NCBI GenBank assembly: GCA_913778505.1
Contig: CAJYWD010000026.1
Span: forward strand, 1-48,834
Direction of reading: 5' to 3'
DNA from: an uncultured Chryseobacterium sp.
GTDB lineage: Bacteria; Bacteroidota; Bacteroidia; Flavobacteriales; Weeksellaceae
Length of the DNA stretch: 48,834 bases
Shown here: piece after piece, positions 33,942 through 42,238 of the stretch
Position numbering within the stretch: position 1 is the first letter of the stretch
Layout of the letters: every line of letters begins with the position of its first letter
Made by a program: the position numbers and the translations under genes
The notes under the pieces: generated by a model
Seen by the model: the letters and a program-made list of their open reading frames with translations, nothing else
The model's database searches: none
Told to the model about the DNA's origin: nothing

Positions 33942-33974
33942 AAAAAAAAACGCTCAATCTGTATTGAGCGCTTT
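33942..33974 (-). terminator. Terminator between DtxR-family gene and gcvT
   Basis: CGCTCAAT (33951-33958) pairs with ATTGAGCG (33963-33970). The minus strand has a run of nine T after the stem, so it terminates gcvT strongly; the plus side is weaker. Confidence 0.85.
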
Positions 33975-33991
33975 GTTTTGGCTTTATCGTA

Positions 33992-35098
33992 TTATTGAAC
34001 AAAAGGCAATTTCACCACTTTTGCAGGAATATCTTTGTTTCGGATTCTGATGAAGATGTCAGAACCTAATTTGAAATGAGGCTTATCCACATAAGCCAAG
34101 CCTAAACCAATCTTTTTCATAGGCGACATGGTTCCGGACGTTACTTTTCCGATGATGTTTCCTTCTGCATCTACCACTTCATAATCGTGTCTTGGAATGG
34201 CTTTTTCCTGCATCTCGAAACCTACCAACTTTCTGGAAACGCCTTCTGCTTTTTGATTTTCCAAGAATGTTTTGTTCACAAAATCTTTGTCGAATTTGGT
34301 AATCCAGCCCAGACCAGCTTCCAGTGGCGATGTAGTATCGTTGATATCATTCCCGTAAAGACAAAAACCCTTTTCCAGCCTCAAGGTATCTCTGGCAGCC
34401 AAACCACAAGGCATCAGACCAAATTCCTCACCGGCTTCTGTCAGCGCATCCCAAATCTGAACGGCATTTTCATTATCAAAATAGATCTCGAAACCGCCGC
34501 TTCCTGTGTAACCTGTATTGGAAATGATCACGTCAGAAAAACCTGCCACAGAACCAATGGTGAAATGATAATACGGAATTGCTGACAAATCTGTCTCTGT
34601 CAATTTCTGAAGAATTTCAGTCGCTTTTGGACCTTGAATGGCAATCAATGACATTTCATCCGACGCATTCGTCATTTTTGCGCCAAACTTCTCATTGTAT
34701 TTGGAAATATGATTCCAGTCTTTTTCAATATTGGAAGCATTGACTACTAAAAAATATTTTTCATCATTGATTTTGTAAACGATCAAATCATCTACAATAC
34801 CGCCAGTTTCGTTTGGAAGGCAAGAATATTGTGCTTTTCCATATTGGCTAAACGCCGAATCTGCGATCTCCAAAGCATCAACATTATTAGAAGTCACAAA
34901 CTGCAGCAGATCTTTCGCAGAAGAACCTTCGATGAAAAATTGTCCCATGTGGGACACATCAAAAATTCCCGCCTTTTCGCGGACAGCAAAATGTTCTTCT
35001 GTAACGCCGGAATATTGAACAGGCATTTCGAATCCTGCGAACGGAACGATCTTTGCGCCCAGAGCAAGGTGTTTATCGTATAGTGCGGTTTTTTTCAT
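33992..35098 (-). CDS. gcvT: Aminomethyltransferase (glycine cleavage T protein)
   Basis: A 368-residue T protein. It takes the aminomethyl group from H-protein lipoyl arm, releases ammonia and makes 5,10-methylene-THF. It starts [31 protein letters not shown] with [20 protein letters not shown], has the catalytic-region [11 protein letters not shown] (Asp in this stretch), [15 protein letters not shown], and [19 protein letters not shown] and [21 protein letters not shown] elements before the end. It is a stand-alone gene; gcvH and gcvP are not in the window, the common scattered arrangement in flavobacteria. A threonine-aldolase-like enzyme, which would also make glycine, lies 0.9 kb away, but the two genes are separated by the regulator. 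Confidence 0.97.
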   Translation of the reverse strand: MKKTALYDKHLALGAKIVPFAGFEMPVQYSGVTEEHFAVREKAGIFDVSHMGQFFIEGSSAKDLLQFVTSNNVDALEIADSAFSQYGKAQYSCLPNETGGIVDDLIVYKINDEKYFLVVNASNIEKDWNHISKYNEKFGAKMTNASDEMSLIAIQGPKATEILQKLTETDLSAIPYYHFTIGSVAGFSDVIISNTGYTGSGGFEIYFDNENAVQIWDALTEAGEEFGLMPCGLAARDTLRLEKGFCLYGNDINDTTSPLEAGLGWITKFDKDFVNKTFLENQKAEGVSRKLVGFEMQEKAIPRHDYEVVDAEGNIIGKVTSGTMSPMKKIGLGLAYVDKPHFKLGSDIFIRIRNKDIPAKVVKLPFVQ

Positions 35099-35269
35099 TT
35101 ACAAATTTCTTTTTAGCGGTTAGACGAAACACCTCAGGTGTCTCATTTTAATTTTTTAAGATTGATTTATTTGCGCACAAATATAATCAAGATTTTACAT
35201 TAAAATCATGAGAATTGAGACTTTACACTGAGCTGACAAATATTGGTTAACGCCGTCCGCTATTTTAGT

Positions 35270-35277
35270 TATCTTTG
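35270..35277 (+). promoter_or_regulatory. Candidate -7 element for the YjdM-like gene
   Basis: TATCTTTG matches TAnnTTTG exactly, 60 nt before the ATG. The nearest TTG (35243-35245) is 24 nt upstream, longer than usual. Confidence 0.4.
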
Positions 35278-35337
35278 CAATATTAAAAATGACCAATAAA
35301 GTCAAGTTTCAAATTTCAAATTACATGAACTAAAACC

Positions 35338-35670
35338 ATGAGCGATACCATTCTTTGCCCAAAATGCCAATCCGAATTCACCTACGAACAAGACAATCTA
35401 CAGGTCTGTTCCCAATGTTTCTATGAGTGGGATCCCGCTGAAGTTTCTTCTGAAGGCAAAATTTTCGATTCTCTAGGCAAGGAGTTACAAAATGGCGATT
35501 CTGTGATTGTAATTAAAGATCTGCCTGTGAAAGGTGCGCCAAAACCTGTAAAAGCAGGTACCAAGGTCAAAAATATCCGTCTCCGTCCAGATAGCGACCA
35601 TAATATCGATTGCAAAATTGATGGTTTTGGCTCTATGGCTTTGAAATCCGAGTTTGTGAAAAAAGCTTAG
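35338..35670 (+). CDS. YjdM/PhnA-family zinc-ribbon protein
   Basis: A 110-residue protein with an N-terminal zinc ribbon ([22 protein letters not shown], four Cys in two CxxC knuckles, residues 7-28) and a C-terminal SH3-like PhnA domain ([42 protein letters not shown], ending [15 protein letters not shown]). The family is YjdM (historically 'alkylphosphonate utilization protein PhnA', a misleading name). E. coli yjdM lies near yjdI and yjdJ-type genes only by naming. Biochemical role is unknown. Monocistronic; the 256 nt that follow hold nothing I can name. Confidence 0.93.
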   Translation: MSDTILCPKCQSEFTYEQDNLQVCSQCFYEWDPAEVSSEGKIFDSLGKELQNGDSVIVIKDLPVKGAPKPVKAGTKVKNIRLRPDSDHNIDCKIDGFGSMALKSEFVKKA

Positions 35671-35926
35671 TTGGAGATCGGCTTTTAGCTTCTGGCAGAT
35701 TGCTTTCGGAGTTATCATTATCAGCCCAAAAAAAAGGAAAAATTTGGCAGGGTAAACTTTCAAAGACTTTGATTGTTTGTCCGGAGACAAGACTAATTTC
35801 CAGTCCCTAAGGCAGAAAGAGAATTAACCAAAAATTTCCTGATGTATTTTCGAACTTCAAAATTATCAAATTTTAGCGATTGAACCAACTGGGAATGTAT
35901 AAGTTATCCATATTTTATCAACAATT

Positions 35927-36859
35927 TCAGAATTGAATGTAGATCTGTCCCCGAAGAAATTGGTTGGAATAAACGATTATTGTTTTATTATTGACAGCAA
36001 TATTGTTTCTGTAATGCGATCCTGCGAACAGACTTTCTAACACTGTGGCTTCTACTCCACTTTCTGCTACGCGGATCTGATGAGGGAAATAATGTCTTTT
36101 AGAGAGATTCAGTTGAGACCTTTCTTCGTCCGAAAAAATATTGACCTCACCCAAAAGTTTGGCAACATAATCATTGTAAGGATTTTCGTAAGTTTCTTTT
36201 GGAGAATCATCCTGGATCAGACGCCCTTGCTGTAACACAACAATTTTATCTGCCCAGGGCAAGACTTCTTCCAGATTATGCGTGGAAACGAGCAGACTCA
36301 TGTTATTCTGCCGAACATAATTGAAAAGTTTCTCTCGCAACTCGAACTTTCTGGAAAAATCCAGGTTGCTGAAGGGCTCATCCAGCAAAAGCATCTTGGG
36401 AAGAATCGCCAAGGCACGGGCAATGGCGACACGCTGCTGCTGGCCGCCGCTCAGATTTTTGGGAATTACCTGCGCAAACTCAGAAAGCCCGACGATGTCC
36501 AGCAGCTCTTCAACTTTTTCTTTTTTAGCTTTTAAATGAATATTGGAAATATATTTGCCCACATTATCATACACGGTTCCATAAGGCATCAAATCATAAT
36601 TCTGAGCCACAAACTTCATTTGAGACTCACCAGGAACCAGGTTTCCTTTAGGCCCCAGCAATTTCTGTCCATCGAAAATAATTTCCCCGCTCTGCCAATC
36701 CATCAGTCCATAAATAAGGCTCAGCAAAGTCGACTTACCACAGCCACTCTCGCCAGCCAGCGCAATAATCTGACCTTTGTCTACATTCAGATTAAGATTT
36801 TGAAATAAAGGTTTCTCGGCTTGATAATTGAAATACAGATTTTTGACTTCTAACAGCAT
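35927..36859 (-). CDS. Orphan ABC transporter ATP-binding protein
   Basis: A 310-residue ATPase with all ABC motifs: Walker A GESGCGKST (36-44), Q-loop VAQNYDLMPYGT, signature LSGGQQQR (136-143), Walker B MLLLDEPFSNLD (156-167), and the switch His194 (STHNLEE). After about residue 230 there is a C-terminal extension (NIFSDEERSQLNL, FPHQIRVAESGVEATVLESLF) resembling the TOBE-like tail of importer ATPases such as the PotA/FbpC type. No permease or binding-protein gene is adjacent, so the partner is encoded elsewhere; substrate unknown. Convergent and divergent neighbours are unrelated. Confidence 0.9.
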   Translation of the reverse strand: MLLEVKNLYFNYQAEKPLFQNLNLNVDKGQIIALAGESGCGKSTLLSLIYGLMDWQSGEIIFDGQKLLGPKGNLVPGESQMKFVAQNYDLMPYGTVYDNVGKYISNIHLKAKKEKVEELLDIVGLSEFAQVIPKNLSGGQQQRVAIARALAILPKMLLLDEPFSNLDFSRKFELREKLFNYVRQNNMSLLVSTHNLEEVLPWADKIVVLQQGRLIQDDSPKETYENPYNDYVAKLLGEVNIFSDEERSQLNLSKRHYFPHQIRVAESGVEATVLESLFAGSHYRNNIAVNNKTIIVYSNQFLRGQIYIQF

Positions 36860-36997
36860 TTTTGGGAAATTGTTTTTTTGAAGTGTAATAAATTTATTAT
36901 TTTAGCAAAGAACGTAAAACTTAGTAACAAATTAAAATTTTCCGTCGGCATTCCTTTTAGAAGAAGCCTTACGGATTTATAAATTCCACCGATCGAT

Positions 36998-37657
36998 ATG
37001 AAAAAATCAACCATTATCGCAGCCTTTTTGATCATTTCCGCGTCTATCGTCATTATTTCCTGCGGCAAGGATAAACCCGTAACCAGCGAAGCGAACGATG
37101 TTCTCACCACCTCCAACGGACAGATTTATGTGGTAGACACTATGAACAGCCGTGCAGAGTGGAAAGGTTTTAAAGTCATCAAATCGGACAACACCAGCCA
37201 CATCGGCACTCTGAAGTTTGAAAGCGGCGAAGTAACCGTGAAAGATAATAAGCTGGAAAGCGGACAGTTTGTGATCGACATGACCTCGATCGCCAATGAG
37301 GATTTGAAAAAAACGGAAGACAACACGAAACTGATTGGACATCTGAAAAGCGCCGATTTTTTTGAAACCGATAAATTCCCAACAGCGTCTTTTGAAATTA
37401 CAAAAATATCGGAAGCACCGGCCGGAAGCGATTACAATACTGTTCTGGACGGAAATCTGACTCTGAAAGGCATCACAAAACCGGAAACCTTCAACGCTAA
37501 TGTTAAAATAAAAGACGGTGAACTGAGCATTGCTACAGAACCAAAGGACATCAGCCGTGATGAATTCGGCATTAAGTTCCAGATGCCGGCTGCGGAAGGT
37601 CTTATCAAGAATGAAATCAACGTTCAGATGAAAGTCAAGGCCATCGAAAAGAAATAA
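36998..37657 (+). CDS. YceI-family lipoprotein
   Basis: A 219-residue lipoprotein (signal MKKSTIIAAFLIISASIVIISC, Cys22) with a YceI lipocalin-like beta-barrel: AEWKGFKVIKSDNTSHIGTLKF, GEVTVKDNKLESGQFVIDMTSI, LIGHLKSADFFETDKFPTASFEIT, and GNLTLKGITKPETFNANVKI near 160. YceI proteins bind polyisoprenoid or other long-chain amphipathic lipids in the periplasm. It ends in MKVKAIEKK and is followed by a strong terminator before pheS. Confidence 0.92.
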   Translation: MKKSTIIAAFLIISASIVIISCGKDKPVTSEANDVLTTSNGQIYVVDTMNSRAEWKGFKVIKSDNTSHIGTLKFESGEVTVKDNKLESGQFVIDMTSIANEDLKKTEDNTKLIGHLKSADFFETDKFPTASFEITKISEAPAGSDYNTVLDGNLTLKGITKPETFNANVKIKDGELSIATEPKDISRDEFGIKFQMPAAEGLIKNEINVQMKVKAIEKK

Positions 37658-37705
37658 AAAGCTTCAGTCGGTTGGTTTTTAGCCATACACTTGAAATATT
37701 TATGG

Positions 37706-37734
37706 ATCTGCCGCTTACAAAGGCAGATTTTTTT
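37706..37734 (+). terminator. Intrinsic terminator after the YceI gene
   Basis: A perfect 7-bp stem ATCTGCC (37706-37712) with GGCAGAT (37722-37728), followed by a T run. Only 12 nt then separate it from the pheS -7 element. Confidence 0.9.
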
Positions 37735-37746
37735 ATTTTAAAATCG

Positions 37747-37754
37747 TATTTTTG
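37747..37754 (+). promoter_or_regulatory. Candidate -7 element for pheS
   Basis: TATTTTTG matches TAnnTTTG exactly, 23 nt before the ATG. The -33 region lies within the preceding terminator T run. Confidence 0.5.
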
Positions 37755-37777
37755 CACTCTATAATTTATTAGAAGCA

Positions 37778-38788
37778 ATGCTAGAGAAAATTGATGACCT
37801 GCTGACCGAAGTACAAAATTTTCAATCGTCCTCAAAAGACGAGATTGAACAGTTCCGCATCCGATTCAACGGAAAGAAAGGAATCATGACCGATTTCTAT
37901 GACTTTCTGAAGCAAGTTCCGAACGATCAGAAAAAGGTGGCAGGACAGAAAATCAACACTCTGAAAGTTGCAGTCAACGATAAGTTGGAAGCATTGAAAA
38001 GCGCCTCCGAAAGTACGCTTATCTTAGAAAAAGAAGACTTGACGAGACCTGCATTTCCTTTGGAATTAGGATCGCGGCATCCGATTAATCTGGTTAAAAA
38101 TAAAATTATCGACATTTTCAAGTCCATTGGTTTTGCAGTAGCGGACGGACCGGAAATTGAAGACGACTGGCATAACTTTACTGCACTGAATCTCCCGGAA
38201 TACCATCCGGCGAGAGATATGCAGGATACTTTTTTCATAGAGCAAAATCCGGATGTACTATTGAGAACGCACACCTCTTCCGTCCAAATCCGTTACATGG
38301 AGGAAAATGAACCGCCGATGAGAATATTGGCACCCGGAAGAGTTTTCCGCAACGAAGCGGTCTCCTCCCGTTCGCACTGTATTTTCCATCAGATAGAAGG
38401 ACTTTACATTGATGAAAATGTGAGTTTTGCAGATTTGAAACAAACTATTCAGTTTTTTACCACGGAACTCTTCGGCAAGTCCAAGATCAGAATGAGACCG
38501 TCGTATTTTCCTTTCACCGAACCAAGCGCCGAAGTGGATGTATACTGGGGACTGAATTCGGAAACGGATTACAGAATCACGAAAGGAACAGGCTGGCTGG
38601 AGATCATGGGCTGCGGCATGGTAGATCCAGCTGTACTTAAAAATGTTAATATCGATCCGGATAAATTCTCCGGATACGCCTTTGGGATGGGAATAGAAAG
38701 AATCGTGATGCTATTGTATCAGATGAGCGATATCAGAATGTTCTTTGAAAATGATATCAGAATGTTGGAACAGTTTAAACCACTGTAA
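37778..38788 (+). CDS. pheS: Phenylalanine--tRNA ligase alpha subunit
   Basis: A 336-residue class II synthetase subunit that, with PheT, charges tRNA-Phe. It has an N-terminal coiled coil (EKIDDLLTEVQNFQSSSKDEIEQFR, about 3-60), then the catalytic domain with LGSRHPINLVKNKIIDIFKSIGF, DWHNFTALNLPEYHPARDMQDTFF, motif 2 RVFRNEAVSSRSHCIFHQIEGL, FTEPSAEVDVYWG, and motif 3 YAFGMGIERIVMLLYQM near the end. pheT is not adjacent in this window, the usual case in Bacteroidetes. The ATG at 37778 follows a promoter directly. Confidence 0.98.
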   Translation: MLEKIDDLLTEVQNFQSSSKDEIEQFRIRFNGKKGIMTDFYDFLKQVPNDQKKVAGQKINTLKVAVNDKLEALKSASESTLILEKEDLTRPAFPLELGSRHPINLVKNKIIDIFKSIGFAVADGPEIEDDWHNFTALNLPEYHPARDMQDTFFIEQNPDVLLRTHTSSVQIRYMEENEPPMRILAPGRVFRNEAVSSRSHCIFHQIEGLYIDENVSFADLKQTIQFFTTELFGKSKIRMRPSYFPFTEPSAEVDVYWGLNSETDYRITKGTGWLEIMGCGMVDPAVLKNVNIDPDKFSGYAFGMGIERIVMLLYQMSDIRMFFENDIRMLEQFKPL

Positions 38789-38817
38789 AAACATTATACA
38801 GCGCATAATAAAATTCG

Positions 38818-38849
38818 AATCCTGTCAGCGTTTAATGACGGGATTTTTG
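38818..38849 (+). terminator. Intrinsic terminator after pheS
   Basis: AATCCTGTCA (38818-38827) pairs with TGACGGGATT (38836-38845) with one G-U wobble, followed by T. Confidence 0.85.
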
Positions 38850-38941
38850 TTTAAATTTATATAAGTTTTGATAAATTATTAATTAAGAACAAAGCTCAAT
38901 CATAAGATTATATTTTGATAAAATATGTTTATATTTCACAT

Positions 38942-38949
38942 TATATTTG
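38942..38949 (+). promoter_or_regulatory. Candidate -7 element for the NarL-type two-component system
   Basis: TATATTTG matches TAnnTTTG exactly, 39 nt before the kinase ATG. No TTG at 17-19 nt upstream. Confidence 0.4.
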
Positions 38950-38988
38950 TGAAAAGTAAAATCGCTTTAAAACTAAAAACACAAACGC

Positions 38989-40734
38989 ATGGCGAAGAAC
39001 ATTTCTGTTCCATTCAGAGAAAATTTCAGGAGAAGAAAGATTATCCATTATTTCCTGATCATCTGCATTCTTCTGATCCAGATCATACTGGCTGCATATT
39101 TCTATAACGAATTCCGAAGCAGGGAGAACCTGTCATTTATCGAAGGTCAGCTTAAGGACATCCATGCCGTGGAAAAGCTCACCGATGATGCCAAAGTAGA
39201 ATTATTGTCTTCCCAGGATTATTTCCAGAAGTATCTCATAACCAATGACAAAAACTATCTGAATCAATATTTTTCTTCTGTTGATAAGCTTACTAAAAAC
39301 CTGGACAGCATCAACACGTATAAATATCCAAGGCTGCAGATGATCACGCTTCCACTGAAGCGCGACTCATCGGAGCTTAAAAAATTTAAGATCATGGCGG
39401 ATTCTGTCCACCAATATTCATCGGCTTCCACCTTTAAATTCCGGGAGGATCAGGCACCCATTTTCAAAAAATTCGATCTCAACAATTACAACTACAATAA
39501 ATTCGATATAGAGACCAAAACGGTTTCTGATACGGTGAAGAAAAAAGGACTTTTCGGCAGGCTTGGTGATGCAATCTCCGGGAAAGTGGATGTGCAGAAA
39601 GAGAACACCATCGTTACTATAAAAAACGGAGCACCATCGACGTCAGATAAGATCAAGTCTGATATGGACAGCATTGTCAACACCATCAACAATCATTACA
39701 CGCGCGAGGTGCAGCGCCTGCAGGTGAATGTCACTAAAAACAGAGACAACAATTCCAAATTCTACAAAAGCTTCAATAATCTGCTGATCTACAGCAATGA
39801 TCTGATGAGCATCTACACTGCTGCCATCAGCGAGTCTAAAGATGAACTGGAGAAACAGTACGAAAAACAAAATTCCAAGGACAATGAAACCCGAAACCAT
39901 CTGGTGTTAGGCGCTATGATCCTGATGTTTATCGTATCCGTTCTTATTATGTTCCTCACCAGAATTGCTTTTATTTATGAGAAAAGACTCAAGGAAGCTA
40001 ATGTCCAGATCAGCCAGAACCTTAATTTCAAAAACAGAATCCTGGGCATGGTGAGCCATGAAATGCGATCGCCGCTTAAAATTATCGGCCTTTTCATTAA
40101 CAGAATCAGCAAGAAAACTAATGATGAAAGTATCCGCGACTATCTTAAATCAATTAGTTTTACCAACAATTCCATTCTTATCCAGGCCAATCAGATTCTG
40201 GAATACACGAAAAACCAACATAAAGCGAATCAGTTGGTTCCCGTTTTTTTCAATCTGCGCCAAGAAATCGATTCTATACTGACCTCCATAGAACCCTTTA
40301 TAGAAACCAGAAATAATCGATTTTTGGCCAGTACGGACATTGCTCCGAAACTTGAGGTATATTCTGACAATGCCAAGATTCATCAGATCTTTATGAATAT
40401 CTTAGGAAATGCCAATAAATTTACGGAGAACGGCAGCATTACGGTAGAGTCCAAAACGGAAGAAATCAGCAGTGAAAAAGTCGCTTTGACGACATCGATC
40501 ACTGATACGGGAAGCGGCATTTCCAAATCTGACCTCGAGAAAATTTTCGAGCCTTACTATCAGGGCGTTTTGTCCGAAGATGTAGAAAATCTGGGAGCCG
40601 GGCTCGGTCTGAGCCTTTGCAAAGAGATCGTAGAACTTTTCGACGGTACTATCAGTGTAGAAAGCACAGTAAACAAGGGAACAACTGTAAATTTCAGGAT
40701 TCACTTAGAAATCAGAGACGATGCAAAACGATAA
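38989..40734 (+). CDS. Membrane sensor histidine kinase
   Basis: A 581-residue HATPase sensor kinase. TM1 is about 18-38, a periplasmic sensor region of about 265 residues is mostly helical and contains no named domain, and TM2 is about 304-326. The HisKA phospho-acceptor is His357 in VSHEMRSPLK. The ATP-binding core follows: N-box MNILGNANKFTENG, G1 ITDTGSGIS, FEPYYQG, and GAGLGLSLCKEIVELF. It overlaps the response regulator gene by 14 nt, so both are one system. The stimulus is unknown; the large lysine/asparagine-rich helical sensor gives no clue. Confidence 0.95.
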   Translation: MAKNISVPFRENFRRRKIIHYFLIICILLIQIILAAYFYNEFRSRENLSFIEGQLKDIHAVEKLTDDAKVELLSSQDYFQKYLITNDKNYLNQYFSSVDKLTKNLDSINTYKYPRLQMITLPLKRDSSELKKFKIMADSVHQYSSASTFKFREDQAPIFKKFDLNNYNYNKFDIETKTVSDTVKKKGLFGRLGDAISGKVDVQKENTIVTIKNGAPSTSDKIKSDMDSIVNTINNHYTREVQRLQVNVTKNRDNNSKFYKSFNNLLIYSNDLMSIYTAAISESKDELEKQYEKQNSKDNETRNHLVLGAMILMFIVSVLIMFLTRIAFIYEKRLKEANVQISQNLNFKNRILGMVSHEMRSPLKIIGLFINRISKKTNDESIRDYLKSISFTNNSILIQANQILEYTKNQHKANQLVPVFFNLRQEIDSILTSIEPFIETRNNRFLASTDIAPKLEVYSDNAKIHQIFMNILGNANKFTENGSITVESKTEEISSEKVALTTSITDTGSGISKSDLEKIFEPYYQGVLSEDVENLGAGLGLSLCKEIVELFDGTISVESTVNKGTTVNFRIHLEIRDDAKR

Positions 40735-41362
40735 AACCACTACATTTTTACTGGCTGATGATCACAGTCTTATCCGTCAGGGTCTTGTCTTTATGATTGA
40801 GGAAACCGGTCTTAATTCCAGGATCCTTCAGGCTTCCACACTGGCACAGCTACTGGAAATTGCCCATTCTGAAAGCATTGACATTGCTGTGATTGACGCT
40901 CATTTTCCCGATGGCAACAGTCTGTCACTGCTCCCTGAACTCAAGATTTTGCAGCCTGACATGAAAATCCTGATTTTTACCGGTATTGATGAAGAAATTA
41001 ATGCGCTGAAATTCATCCATGCCGGCGCTAACGGTTTCCTAAGTAAAATGAGTGAAGAAGATGAAATAAAGCAGGCTATTTTAAGGATGAAGACACATGG
41101 CCAGTATCTTTCGCCCGTTACGCAAAATCTTCTGATAAGCTCTCTTCATCATCCAAAAACCGCTAATCCTCTCAGCGAGCTTACGGAACGGGAACTGGAA
41201 ATCGCTGACATGTATGCGCAAGGCCTTGGCAACCTGGAAATTGCAAACCGCCTTGGCATCAAGCAAAATACGGTGAGCACCATCAAGAAAAGAGTTTTCG
41301 AAAAGCTGAATATCGAGAACATTATGGAGCTTGCAATTCTGCTCCGGAACCATCGTTCCTGA
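40721..41362 (+). CDS. NarL/FixJ-family response regulator
   Basis: A 213-residue regulator. The receiver has the acidic pair Asp13-Asp14, phospho-acceptor Asp59 in AVIDAHFPDG, and the conserved lysine in FLSKMSEED around 108. The LuxR-type HTH occupies about 148-213 (LTERELEIADMYAQGLGNLEIANRLGIKQNTVSTIKKRVFEKLN). Its start lies 14 nt inside the kinase gene, the usual tight coupling. Target genes are unknown. The nearest downstream transcript is the structured RNA/mini-ORF region at 41450-41801 with its own promoter, an attractive candidate target. Confidence 0.95.
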   Translation: MQNDKTTTFLLADDHSLIRQGLVFMIEETGLNSRILQASTLAQLLEIAHSESIDIAVIDAHFPDGNSLSLLPELKILQPDMKILIFTGIDEEINALKFIHAGANGFLSKMSEEDEIKQAILRMKTHGQYLSPVTQNLLISSLHHPKTANPLSELTERELEIADMYAQGLGNLEIANRLGIKQNTVSTIKKRVFEKLNIENIMELAILLRNHRS

Positions 41363-41449
41363 TAGCATCACTGGCAGTTTAACGATTCTGAAAATTTTGT
41401 AGAAAAAAATCTACAACCATATCGACATACATCTAAGTCATTTACTTGG

Positions 41450-41477
41450 TTGCAATATCAATATAGAGATATTTTTG
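41450..41477 (+). promoter_or_regulatory. Promoter of a short structured transcript
   Basis: TTG (41450-41452), a 17-nt spacer, TATTTTTG (41470-41477): both elements match the Bacteroidetes consensus exactly, with the same spacing as the yidD promoter. Transcription should start near 41482. Confidence 0.7.
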
Positions 41478-41654
41478 TATCAGTAAAAAGTTGATAATCA
41501 TAATCGGAAATATTACGAATAATATATTCTGATGATATTAGAGACCGATTCTGAAAACACACGCAATGAACTATTGTTGAAGTAAGAACTTAAACAATGA
41601 TGAAAAACTTAAAACACAAATGAAGAAAATGTCTGCACAGATTCTTCAAACACA

Positions 41655-41771
41655 ATGATGATTCCAGGTATGCATCTTACGGAGCTGAAAGGCTCTGTAA
41701 GCCATGCCGAGATTAGAAAAACAAAACACACCTTAAAAAAAACACAAGTTATTTATTTAACCCATCCTTAA
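41655..41771 (+). CDS. Possible 38-residue peptide in the short transcript
   Basis: The third and longest of three chained mini-ORFs. It starts MMIPGMHLTELKGSVSHAEI and ends QVIYLTHP, is basic, and has no signal peptide, GG leader or transmembrane segment. The stop is inside the left arm of the terminator. Its coding region overlaps a 10-bp RNA stem, so coding and structure compete. I do not recognise it. It could be spurious. Confidence 0.25.
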   Translation: MMIPGMHLTELKGSVSHAEIRKTKHTLKKTQVIYLTHP

Positions 41772-41801
41772 TCCTGCGGATCTTCTGCAGGATTTTTTTT
41801 A
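41770..41801 (+). terminator. Intrinsic terminator of the short transcript
   Basis: AATCCTGC (41770-41777) pairs perfectly with GCAGGATT (41787-41794), followed by a long T run. Confidence 0.9.
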
Positions 41802-41852
41802 TAATCTCCTAAGAAAATATCCTATATCAATTTTCAGATCTTTGGGTTTATC

Positions 41853-41860
41853 TAATTTTG
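41853..41860 (+). promoter_or_regulatory. Candidate -7 element for the YjdJ/FMN/YjdI/OsmC operon
   Basis: TAATTTTG matches TAnnTTTG exactly, 36 nt before the first ATG. TTT rather than TTG lies 19 nt upstream. Confidence 0.5.
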
Positions 41861-41895
41861 AATTCGGATAATGATTAACTTTAAAACGATAAAAT

Positions 41896-42213
41896 ATGAA
41901 ACCAGAATTTGAAAATATCCCACTTCTCAAAAATGAAACTAAAAAACGTTTCGAAATAGAAGTGGACGGACATTTCGCCTTTATCAATTATGGCGAAAGA
42001 GCGCATCAGATTGCACTTGTTCACACGGAAGCAGAACCAGAACTGGCAGGAACGGGAGCTGCAGCTGCTGTGGTGGAAAAGACTTTGGAATTCATTAAAG
42101 AAAGTGGCAAAAAACTGTTGCCTTTCTGTCCTTACGTTTTCGCTTATATCAAAAAACATCCGGAGTGGAAAGCCATTGTGGATGAAAAATTCGGCGGTTA
42201 CGATCAGCTTTAA
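41896..42213 (+). CDS. YjdJ-like GNAT acetyltransferase
   Basis: A 105-residue minimal GNAT of the YjdJ family (GNAT_acetyltr_3 type). It has FEIEVDGHFAFINYG, IALVHTEAEPELAGTGAAAAVVEKTLEFIKESGKKLLPFCPYVFAYIKKHPEWK. The acetyl-CoA pyrophosphate loop is the ELAGTGAA segment (about 50-57). Such short GNATs acetylate unknown substrates. It opens a five-gene run (42239, 42766, 42980, 43380 follow with gaps of 25, -1, 1 and 1 nt). A second, distantly similar YjdJ-like gene closes the run. Confidence 0.88.
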   Translation: MKPEFENIPLLKNETKKRFEIEVDGHFAFINYGERAHQIALVHTEAEPELAGTGAAAAVVEKTLEFIKESGKKLLPFCPYVFAYIKKHPEWKAIVDEKFGGYDQL

Positions 42214-42238
42214 AATCCATCTCAAATTATAAAAAACT

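Larger units (their letters stand above)
41482..41801 (+). ncRNA. Putative structured small RNA or short-peptide transcript
   Basis: About 320 nt bounded by a consensus promoter and an intrinsic terminator in a 533-nt gap without conventional genes. Inside is a strong stem-loop, CTTACGGAGC (41676-41685) with GCTCTGTAAG (41692-41701), 10 bp with one wobble, extended by GCAT (41672-41675) with ATGC (41704-41707) past a 2-nt bulge. The same stretch contains three mini-ORFs linked by ATGA overlaps: 41597-41623 (8 codons), 41620-41658 (12 codons) and 41655-41771 (38 codons, beginning MMIPGMHLTELKG). It may be a regulatory RNA, a short-peptide mRNA, or both. I know of no match. Confidence 0.45.
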
